This document shows positions 26,901 to 38,900 of a DNA stretch of 64,000 nt, one piece after another. The notes below the pieces were generated by a model, which ran no database searches, had not been told where the DNA came from, and saw only the letters and a list, made by a program, of their open reading frames with translations. The DNA is from Phyto melanocephala (taxonomy: Eukaryota > Arthropoda > Insecta > Diptera > Rhinophoridae). A program made the position numbers and the translations under genes. The DNA lies in NCBI GenBank assembly GCA_941918925.1, contig OW799237.1, positions 77,201,126-77,265,125 of the forward strand. Reading direction: 5' to 3'. How positions within the stretch are numbered: the first letter of the stretch is position 1; every line of letters begins with the position of its first letter.

Positions 26901-29900
26901 AATATACAGGGTGGGGTAAAAGTCACGAAGGGATTTGAAAAATTAATAACTTTTCTAATTAAATTTTTTTTTATTTTTCTTTTTAGGACTTGTAAAATAA
27001 ATCTGGGAGATTAATTATGGAAGGTTACAACGTTATCCAGCGAACCAAAATCATAGAACTTTATTTTGAACATCAACGAGCCTATCGTCGTCATTTTAAT
27101 GTGCGTAATTCACCATCCGAATCAATGATTCGAAGCTTAGTGACACGTTTTTAGGAACAAGGCTCAGTGAGGGATCTTCCACGAAGCGGAAGACCACACT
27201 CTGTAATTGGTGAAGCAAATATTCAACGCGTTATGGAGAGTGTTGAGGAGAATCCTGAAACATCAACTCGAAGGCGCTCTGCTGAGCTGGAAATGTCTCG
27301 GCGGTCTTTACGCAGAATATTAAAGGGAAATTTTCATCTTTTCCCATACAAGGTGCAGTTGGTGCAAGAACTAAAGCCTGGAGATTCCCAAGAACGAAGA
27401 ATTTATGCAGTTTGCTTCCAAGAATTGGCCAGAGAACATAATGATTTCATTCATCATCTGATAATGAGCGATGAAGCACATTTTCAATTAAATGGTTTTG
27501 TAAACAAGCAGAACTGCAGAATATCGGGTATTGAGAACCCAAGAGTGGTTCATCAGAGACAATTACATCCACTTAAATGTACAGTATGGTGCGCAATTAC
27601 GTCCCAAAGAATTATTGGACCATTCTTTTTCGAAGTTAACGATGGAAATGGTGTAATGGTAAATGGCGAGCGATATCGAGATATAGTCCAAAATTTTTTA
27701 AGGCCAGCTCTTTCTGACAATCGAGAGATGTGGTTCCAACAAGATGGGGCCACTGCACACACTGCTCGAGCCACTATGCAGCTCCTAAGGCAGATTTTTG
27801 GCGAACGTTTAATTTCTAAAAATTCAGCATTCAATTGGCCTGCCCTTTCGCCGGATTTAACAGCAACAGATTATTTCCTTTGGGGATATTTGAAAGAGAA
27901 GCTGTATATCAATAAACCCAGAACACTTGCACAGCTCAAAGAGAATATTCGAGCCGAAATAAGAGCGTTGCAGCCAGATACTCTGACTCGTGTCATGGAC
28001 AATGCTATTAAAAGAGCTCAACTTTGCGAGGCTGAAAATGGTGCTCACTTACGTGACGTAATCTTTGACACCTAAATTTAAAAAATCTCCCAATATTATA
28101 ATTTATTATTTTGTAAAAGAAAAAAAAAATAAAATTTAAAAAGTTATGACTGTTTTAAACCCCTTCGCGACTTTTGCCCCACCATGTACATTTGAAATTT
28201 CATGGCTCTACGTTAATGCGTTTGGACACAATTGCATTTTATTCGATGTTGGAAACTCTCTCAGAAAATATATATTTTAGGGGATCTAAAATGGATATTT
28301 CGATGTGTTACAAACGGAATGACCAAATGAATATACCCCCACCATTTTTTTGGTGGCTGGACATAAAAAATAATAATAAAGTTTTAAAATGATCATGTTA
28401 ACTTGGAAATAGTTTTAAGACAAATTTGAGTTTCATTCAAATGGATGGAGATACATGATTAGTACGAATAATAAATTGCCTTGAGTCAAATAATTATTAT
28501 CGTTCGAATAATTAGGTAGTTTTCGGCAAACAAACAGGCATTTTAATAGATTTCTTATACAGATTTACATTTCCAATCATAAAAAACTATAAACACAGCG
28601 AATTCGAAAGCATTTAAATTCGTTAAAATTTTCAACAACACAACAACAACAGCACAAATATTTGTATTTCATGTTTAAATATTTCAACAAAACCAGTTTG
28701 ATTCTGCTTTTTTGAGAGAAAAAATACCAAACTAAACTTTTTAATTATAGATTTCATGTTAATTTTTGTTTTTTTTTATAAATTTACGACGAACTGTATC
28801 CAACCATTAATCTTCTTGCACGCCCAAGACTCTATTTACAGATATCAATGTGATTTGGTTGTTCCCTATTTGCTTCAACAGGAATGATAAAGACGAAATT
28901 TATTTATTTTTTTCATTTTTACATTAAGCATTTCAAACATTTTCTTAAGGGTTAGAATTGCTCAGTTACACGTGGTTCATTTGAATGGTTCATTTGATAT
29001 GGTCTATGTTTGTTTGCCTTATTTTGCATATATTTATGATACAAATGTGTGAATATAAATTATCAAAGATGTACGTAATCATATGTATGGGTGTATGTAA
29101 TCGTATGTACAAAGTAGTTGGTTGTTTGTCTATTTTTTTTAGATACAATTCAGTTATCCAGGTACACATCCGTTAAAGATAAAAATTCAAAAAGAGAAAA
29201 AAAAAAACAAATTTAAATTTATTTACTTTATAATCTTTAAACAATCAACAATCGATGTTTATAGGAGTAAATATACATATGTATGTACAATGTATGTACA
29301 TGCATGTACATATTTAATCACATTCATGCTACTACCAAATATGCACAAACATACATACATACATACATACATAAATAGGGAGTTAAAATTCAACTTTAAT
29401 AAAAATTATTGCTTATCTTTGCTTATTTAGCACACAAGCACTGAAACGTTCGAAAAAAACAACAACAACAACAAAAATAAAAAAATATTAAATAAAAAAC
29501 GGGGGTAATAATTTAATATTTATTTAATTTCTTGCTAATTTTTTGTTCACATAAAAGTACTTTTAATAACATTGTACGGTTTTACACTTTTTTTTTTACA
29601 AATTTCCACGAATATTTGCCACAACGTTCAGATGTATTCGCACTCTGATAGATTTTCTTTACCTTTCGCAAAGAAGTCTGTTAATAAATTTGTTTCTTTT
29701 TTGTTTGAAATCCAAAACTGGTTCTTCAGAATTTACTTTCAATTTGAATTTTTGCATAATTTCAAAGTTCTAATATTCGGTTTTTATACCCTTCACCTCT
29801 AGTGCACAAGGGTATATATAGGTTTGTCATTCCGTGTGAAATTTCTACAATTTTCATTTTCGACCTCATGAAGTATATATTTTCTGAAAGCTTATGAATG

Positions 29901-32900
29901 GGGGAGTCGATTAAGCTCTGTCAGTCTTTCTGTGTGTATGTTGAAATCAACTTTGTGAAGCCCCCCGACATCGCTTGGACCCGAGTGAGGTTTTAAAATA
30001 TCAGAAATATTCAGGAGTAGATCGGTATTGAAAATCAGAAACATCGGTACATAAACAACTGAGATATTAGCCAAAAACCACGGCCACCTCGTTTTTTTTA
30101 ATTCAACAACAATATACAACAAGTAACAGTGCTATATTCGGCCGTGCCGAATCTTATATACCCTTCACAACGTGTAGTCATGCAATTACAATTGTTTGTA
30201 TCACCATTCATCTCATATAAAATACGTACATATGTATATACTGGTTAGACTAAATGTGGCATCGAATCCCAGCTGAGCCAAAAAAATTGTATCTTATTTT
30301 ATTTAAGATATTATTTATATTTTATTATTTTTTTTAAATTTTTTGAACAAATTTTTTTACAAAATTTTTTAAAAAATTTTTTAAAATTTTTTTTTAAATT
30401 TTTTTATAATTTTTTTTTTTGTAATTTTTTTTATTATTTTTTTTTTATTTTTAATATATTTTTTTTTGTAATTTTTTTTTTTGGCATGTTTTTTGCATGT
30501 ATGTATATAAGTATGTTGTTGTTGTAATTGTGTAAAAAAACGAGGTGGTCGTGGTTTTTTGCTCATATCTCAGAAAGTTATGGGGCGATTGTGCTGAATT
30601 TCAATAGCGATTCATTCCTGGATATTTCCAAGAGATTGATACCATATACAGATCTGAGGAACATATAGTTGCTTCTAAAAGTTGATTTCAACCAACACAC
30701 GGACAGACGGGCAGACGGACAGACGGACAGACGGTCAGGGCTTAATCGACTCCTCTATTCATAAGCTTTCAGAAAATATATACTTTATGGGGTCGGAAAT
30801 GAAAATTGTAGAAATTACAAACGGAATGACAAAGCTATATATACCCTTGTGCACCACAGGTGAAGGGTATAACAACACACATCCATATAAACATGGTATA
30901 CTGGTTAGAGTAAACGTGATATCGAATCCCAGCTGAGCCAAAAAAAATTATTTTTTTATTTTATATAATATTTATATTTTTATAATTTTTTTTTTTTTTA
31001 TATTTTTGTTTAATATTTTTTTTTAATTTTTTTTTATTTATGTATTTTTATTTAATAAAAAAAATTTTTTTTTAATTATTTTTTTTATGTTTTTTTATTA
31101 TTTATTTTTATTTTTTATTTTACATTTATTATTTATATTTTTATTATTTTTTTTTATTTTTATTTTTTTTTTAACATACATACGTAAATTTATGATTTTT
31201 CAATGGGATGTTTTTATATATATATATGTTTTTTTATGTATGTACGTATTTCCTATGAGATGAATGGTGATACAAACAACTGTAATTGCATGACTGAACG
31301 TTGTGAAGGGTATATAAGATTCGGCACGACCGAATATAGCACTCTTACTTGTTTTCTTATTGCATATAATTTTGTACCAGTCTAATAATGTGTACCTTCA
31401 TGTACATAAACTAAGTTCATATTACTTACTATCAAATGTATGTACAAACATACCCACACTAACAAATGTGCATATCTCTCTACATTCACACATGTGTAAC
31501 AGCAATTATTTTGCAACATAAATTTTAGTGTTATTTTATTATTATTTATTTCACTATTTTTTATGTCTGGGTACAGTTAAACCCTTATTTCGAATAGTTT
31601 TAAATTTAAGTATTTTTTGTTTTTGGAACAAATTGGAGTTAAGATATAAAAATGCAAAACGACTACACAATATTAATAAAAAGTATTTATTTTTAATTTA
31701 ATCATTTGTGTAGAAATTTAATTGAAAAATCAAGTAAGAGTTTTTAACGCATAATGATTTTTTTTTTTGTCAAAAAATGTGCCAGCAGCAACACAAGTTT
31801 AAATAAAATAAAATTCCAGCCACATATCGACTTTTGTATTTTTAGCTTCTTTTGGTAGGATTTTAATTGTTAAAAACAACACACACACACACAAGTGTAT
31901 CTAATAAAAATTCCACTTGTATTTAAATAAATATTTGAATTCAAATAAATTTAATAATAAAAGCAAATAATAGTGTACACTTGGGTTATAACCAAAAATT
32001 AGCACCTATTAACACGAGCTGACCGCTAATTTGTTTAGAAAGAAAATAGTTTATTTGGATCAATTTGAAGAGAGAAAAAAACCTTCAAACCCATACAAAA
32101 ATATAAATGTTTTACTGCTTAGATATATTGTTTGCACCACTGTACCTCAACCATTTAATTATTTCTGAATGTTAAGGATGACAGAACGATCTCAAAATGG
32201 AACAAGTAACAGTGCTATATTCGGCCGTGTCGAATCTTATATACCCTTCACAACGTGTAGTCATACAATAACAATTGTTTGTATCACCATTCATCTCATA
32301 TAAAATACGTGCATACGTACACGTTAGAAAAAATGTGGCATCGAATCCCAGCTGAGCCAAAAAAATTTTATTTTATTTTATTTAATATATTATTTATATT
32401 TTTTTATTTTTTTATATTTTTTTATTTTTTTTATATTTTTTTTTAATTTAATTTGTTAAAAAAAAATTTATAAAATTTTTGTAAATTTTTTTAAAATTTT
32501 TTTTTTTGTAATTTTTTTTATTATTTTTTATTTTTATTATATTTTTTTTTGTAATTTTTTTTGGCATGCTTTTTACATGTATGTATATATGTATGTTGTT
32601 GTTGTAATTGTGAAAAAAAACGAGGTGGCCGTGGTTTTTTGCTCATATCTCAGAAAGTTATGGGGCGATTGTGCTGAATTTCAATAGCGATTTATTCCCG
32701 GATATTTCTAAGGGATTAATACCATCTACAGATCTGGGGAACATATAGTTGCTTCTAAAAGTTGATTTTAACCAACACACGGACAGACGGACAGACGGTC
32801 AGGGCTTAATCGACTCCTCTATTCATAAGCTTTCAGAAAATATATACTTTATGGGGTCAGAAATGAAAATTGTAGAAATTACAAACGGTATGACAAAGCT

Positions 32901-35900
32901 ATATATACCCTTGTGCACTAGAGGTGAAGGGTATAATAAAACAAGCTTGTGTGAAAAAAATCCACAATGGGTTTCTATCTAACTAACAATCAAACGATTG
33001 CGGCTTGGAAGCCGCAAATAGATCAAACAATCCTGGTGGGATGGTTAATTTAAAGCCTGTAGTACACGAAATGTAAAAAGCTACATACGCACGTAGCTGT
33101 GACATAATTGTGACGTCATTATAGAGCATAAATGTATCCACTTCGGCCACATGTGCTTCATTTGCATTTTTGGACTAAAATACATTTCGTGTAATATCAA
33201 AATTTTTACCGCATGCAGGCACTACGACTATTTTTAAAAATGTAACCAAAGTCCTGAACATTTAGTGACGTAATACCTACATGTGCATGTGGCTTTTCAC
33301 ATTTCGTGTGCTATAGGCTTAAGTCAACTTCCCAATAGCGAAATTTAGTGACATCGTCACAATGACATTTTCATTAATGAATCCCTGTCACAGAATCAGT
33401 ATCAAGTCACACTTTTCGCGAAATTATCGTAAATGAAAATTTCATTAATGAATCCACATAACGATTATCGTAAATGAAAATTTCATTTATGAATCCACAT
33501 GATGATTATCGTTAATGAAAATTTCATTGATGAATCCACATGCCGATTATCGTAAATGAAAATTTCATTGATGAATCCACATGACGATTATCGTAAATGA
33601 AAATTTCATTGATGAATCCAAGATGACTCAAACAAGGGAAGTTATGCATGGCAATATCATTGAAGGGTCACTATACTTACGAAAGTAGAAACGACATTTT
33701 CTGTTAAAGGTCCATAACAGTTCATAAGAGTACGTTAATGAATTATGATGATATTATATGTTAGGACTGACTCAGTAAGACGAGGAGGCCTACGAGATAA
33801 AATCAAAATTCATATTCGACGCCAAAAAAAAACAGCATTTGCCATCTTTCTGGCAACATATCAATTTCGCACCTTTTGAGGCCAAGAACGAATGTTCTGA
33901 AGCCTATCCCAGTGAGAGGGTTCTGCATCAATAAAAAAAAGATATAGACTATAAGGCAGGTGAGAAGTGGTTGGAAACTTATACAAACCACTTGTTTCGA
34001 AACAGTTTTTAGCAGGTGATTTAACATGTTGCCGAGCAATGTCATGATGGAATATAAATACCCGCTTTTCCCTGTAATGGTCTGGCCAGATTTCAGTAGG
34101 TCATAATTGATGGGATTGTGTTGGTACCAAATACAAAGCCGGGCTTTACATAGGATCTCTAACGCTTTAATTTATCGTAATGAATCTATTTTTATTCGCA
34201 TATTATGATTCGGTGCAAAAATGATTTTCTTTCGAAGTGTTTGAGTAACATTGAGGCCATTAAAAATAGTCTCTTGCCTTCAAATATGTATGGTTGCCAC
34301 TTTTCTTGCTTTTGAAAGAATCCTGCTGCTTGCAAACGTTTTGAAATTGCTGCTTTAGTAGCTTCCAATGAATTTGTAAGCACAACCTTCATCAAGTAAT
34401 TCCGCCAATTATTGGTCTTCTAATTTTTTACATATCACGCTTTGTTGGCACAATATTCGAAGATTTTAAAGCAAAACAAGAACCTTGTTGTTTACACTAT
34501 AATGTTCAATAACTCAGTGATAATGAACCCAAAATCCGCCATCCAAAAGATATGCTATTTGTTATGAATCCCAACTTTTTTAAGTTATACCGCCAATAAC
34601 ACAACCACACCGTTCGTTTGGTAACTGCTGGCCATTTAGTGTTCTAACCCTGCCAGTCTAGGGGTTTCGGGTTCGATTATCAACAGGTACTCTGATGTTC
34701 GTTAATCAGCTCGGTTATTAAATTACAATATAATTTATAATTGTACTGTAATAAAATATATTCGTTTAAGCTTAAACTAAATAGTTTACGGTTAGACAAC
34801 CAAAGTATTTTAATTTATTCCAAGAAACATTCTAATGCCATTAGATTACAGACTTTTTTAACAGATGTGTGTCATAATGCAATATTTATCTAAATTTCTT
34901 TAGTTTTTCTTTTTCTTGTTTGAGTTATTTATGAAAAACAAATTAAATCTGTATGCGAATGAGATAGAGAATAAAACCAACAACAACAACAATTAATTTT
35001 GTTAACTAAGCACAACTCAGGTGTCATTACTTGTGATGTTTTTTTTTTTTTTAATTTTCTTGTTTTAATTCGTTCTCTTAGTGTGTTTTATCTTAAATGA
35101 AACAAATAAAATAATTAACAAAGGGGTGTTGAAAATGTCTAACAAGTTTCTAAATCATTTTAATGAATTTTTGCGTTCAAAATGTTAAAAAAAATTTTTG
35201 TTGTGTTAAAGTAAATATGAAATAAATGTACATTAGCATGCACTCACATTTGTACTGTACAAACAGACATTGACTCGTTTACTTATTTGACTTGTTCTAA
35301 ATCATTTAAAAAGTCTTAAGTGGTTGCTTGTATTTAGGGTTGCCCAACTAGATGCATTTTCACAAATCATACGATTACAACATCAAACAGAAAAACATTT
35401 CTAAAGAAGGTTTGAGTTTTTGTGTTGGAATTTGTACTAATAATAGTAAGTATACAGATCGAATAAGCAATGTCGTTTCGTTTAAAATAAATTTCTATGA
35501 CATGTTATTTACGCACATCCATCCACATTTTGCCTCAAAGGACATATGGGAACGGTTTATTCACATACGAAAATTTTCTCAGAATTGCATCAACCATTTA
35601 CAACGAACTTAGTTATAAATACTTTTTTTTAAATTACCTTTTTCAGTTTTATTTTTGTAACAACTTTTTTTCTAATTTCTATTAACCGAGTGGGTTAAGG
35701 AACAGCAACCGGTTAAATAACTTGTTTAATAACTAATACCGGACAAATTAGCCTTAACGCTCAAAAAACTGCTAAAATTATTAGTTTTATAAGAATAAGC
35801 ATCGCTCTACCAAATTCTGCAAGATTAAGAAAATAATTGGTCTGTTATTACATATTCCATGGAATACTTTCGGATATCATCAAAAAACTTAATCAGTCTC

Positions 35901-38900
35901 CTATAAATTTTCTAGTTGCTTTATTATACCCGCCACCAAAAAAATGGTGGGGGTCTAGTCATTTTGTCATTCCGTTTGTAACACATCGAAATATACATTT
36001 TAGACCCCATAAAGTATATATCTTCTGAGTCGGAGTTTAATTTTGACGATCTAGCTATGTCCGTACGTCTGTCCATCTGTTAAAAGCACGATAGAGGTCG
36101 GACCGAAAAATCCAGGGGGCTCAAATTTTGCCAGAATCTTTCTTATACACAAGGTTTGTTTGGTATTTAAAATGGGCTAAATCGGAATGTTAGAAATAGA
36201 GTTATAGCTCGTAATGCAAGAGTTGGTCAAAAAAAGCCATGTCCTTACAACATCGAATAAAATGCAATTGTGTCCAAACGCATTAACATGGAGCCATGCA
36301 ATTTCGAATGTATATTTCCTGAGTAAAAAAATATTTTTCCCTGAAAATTGTTTAAATTTATGCATTAGAAAAGGAGTTATAGATTAAAATGTACGAAAAT
36401 TTATACCGCACAGTGTATTTTTCGGTATATTCAAAATTTAAAATGCAATAAAACTGACGAAATTAGATGTATGATTCGTAAATTTTGCGAACATTGCTTT
36501 TAGGTCAAAGGCTTTGTTGTAATGGAAAATAAATGTGACACGCCTACTTTTACACCCACCTCCCATATAACGCTTTATCTCAAATTCATATAATTACTTT
36601 ATGAATAAGGATTTTGGCAGAATAAATGACTCTATATTTAAATATCTAAGTTGTATTCATTAGCACAAACAACTTCGACACGCCTACTATAACGCCCACT
36701 TTTCACGTTATCTACTGTTAATGAAATTTGAGAGCTCATAAAACAGACAAAATTAGAGGTATGATTATAAAATTTGCTAAATATATCTTTCTGGTTAATG
36801 TCATTGTTATGCCAGAAAATGAAGATGACACGCCCACTTTAACGCCTACCTCCAATATAATGGTTTATCTTAAATTCATATAATTTCTCTATGGACAATG
36901 TTTCTGGAAGAATAAAAGACTTTATTGAAATGTCAAAGTTGTATTTATTAGCAGAAACTACTTTGACATTCCTACTTTAACGCCCTTTTTCATTGAAAGA
37001 CTAAATTTACGAAAATATTTTACAAACATACCGAAGTTATACAAAGAAAGTGATATACATATTATGGTGTAAAGAGATTGTTTCACAGCGAATGACAAAA
37101 TAATAAATTTTGTGCTTTAAAAGTACAAAAAATTGGTGGTGGGTATAAAAAGATTCGGCACAGCCGAATATAGAGCTCTTCCTTGTGTTTTATTTAAGTC
37201 TCTATAACATAACTAATACATGTGTATATAAAGAATTCAATCTTATATAAATTTTAATAAAAAAATTCGTAAAACATCGCCAGATATAGAGTTTTGGTAA
37301 TATAAGTTGGCAACACTTGAATTTGCTGTAATTACCATTGTTTTTTTGTTTATGTTAAAAGTCTTCTACAGGTATTTTGATGGTAAAAACCATACAAAAC
37401 AAAATATTTAGTTGCGTAGTTAAAACTTAAGTACAAATTGAATTTAAAAGTAAAATAATAAATAAAGTCAATTGTTGTAATTTACTACAAACATACATAC
37501 ATACATACGTAAGTATGTACATATATAAATATATGTCTGTAAATATGTTCATATAGTATGTACTCGCTTATAGACAGACTTTTGTTCATAGGCATTCGGT
37601 TTTTGGAAGATAAGATAAAGTGCATTTTGTCCGAATTAATTCCAAAAAAATATAAATAAAAAAGTAGTTACTCAAGACCACAATTTATAGTATTTGCTTT
37701 TTAATTTTTTTACTTGATTTATTTATTTTTATTTATTTTTTTTTCTTATACAAAAATACTTGTTTAGACACAAATTGAGAACAGTCAATAAATAGAATTT
37801 CTACTACAGATAATTTTATCTTTTATTTTTCAAGTGATCGAAAATCAGCAGATATTAAAATTTATTACAAATATAAATAATATCACCTTTTTCATATGCA
37901 CTTACTTAAAGACACACACATAAGTTTGTATGTATGTTTGAATGTGTTTAGATGAGTGCATACGCACAAAAACGTACGTACATACTTATTTTAAAAAGAC
38001 ATTGTAAACAGTGAGCGCTGTCTGTGATGCAATGTAAATAAATACATAAACATACAGACATACGTACGAACATACATTTATATAGGACTAACTGTAGAAC
38101 GACTACTACAAAAATAAATAAAAGAGAAAATCGACAACAACAACAAAAACAACTATAACAAAAGTAACAATCAAAAATAAAGATACGCTGACAATTAATC
38201 TTTTAGTTTTAAAAATAAATACTATGTTTCAGCAGGTAGAACAAGAAGTTTTTTAAAAATAATATTTATTGATTTATTTTATTTTATTTATGACGTTTGT
38301 ATGTATGTATGTATGTATATGTATCCCTAAATGATTGTCGTTTTCTAAAAAACAATAAATATTTATTCAACGGAGATAAATCGTTGGTTTTCGTAAAAAC
38401 CTATTGGAATATATAAACGTACATGACATGTTTGTATGTATGCTTGTGCATGTGCATACTATATAATATAGTACATACATACATACATACATACATACAT
38501 ACAGATGTAATAAATACTTAAATAAGAAAGCCGTTTTGATTTACAAATTTTCATTGGGAAAATCTGAAATCGTCAAATACATAACGCTGACTTTGCAGAT
38601 CGAAATGTCCGACTTGATTGAATTGCTCAATATGTACACATGTATGTATGTAAGTGTATATATTGAGAAATGTAATATGATTTTGATAAAGACTTTAATT
38701 CATTACGTGCCTAGCTAATTTATAATATTAAAATTAGGCTTTTTTAAGTTAACACTTCTTAAACACACCAAATAAAATAAGAAATTAAATTCTTTTATTC
38801 GATAAACATTTAAAATGTTAAATTGTTTTTTTTTATACCCTTCACCTGTGGTGACCAAGGGTATATATAGCTTTGACATTCCGTTTGTTATTTCTACAAT

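Larger units (their letters stand above)
25291..28364 (+). mobile_element. Dispersed repeat family A, copy A2, split by two insertions
   Basis: Begins 'aacaagttagagcactatat' with the hairpin ATTCGGCTGGGCCGAAT and ends with CCCCCACCAT...GGTGGCTGG. The family sequence runs to about 25709, resumes at 26845 ('attttgatctataactcctt'), is cut again at 26906 and resumes at 28187 ('catttgaaatttcatggctc'). Removing the two inserts restores colinearity with copy A1. Part of the middle, present in A1 around 3280-3470, is deleted near 28255. Confidence 0.8.

Noticed and set aside
29650..29700. Donor-like GAAAG|GTAAAG on the minus strand, tested as an alternative Egfr exon end
   Set aside because: The upstream frame lacks a signal peptide and has AT-rich, non-coding character.
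30240..30290. tRNA-like 'actggttaga' and 'catcgaatccc' in family B
   Set aside because: The two motifs are only about 20 bp apart, too close for A and B boxes of a tRNA promoter.
30381..30566. Lysine-rich minus-strand open frame
   Set aside because: Translation of the T-rich simple-sequence tract inside a family B repeat.
33423..33626. Regularly spaced direct repeats resembling a CRISPR array
   Set aside because: The whole 41-bp unit is repeated with no unique spacers, and the host is an insect.
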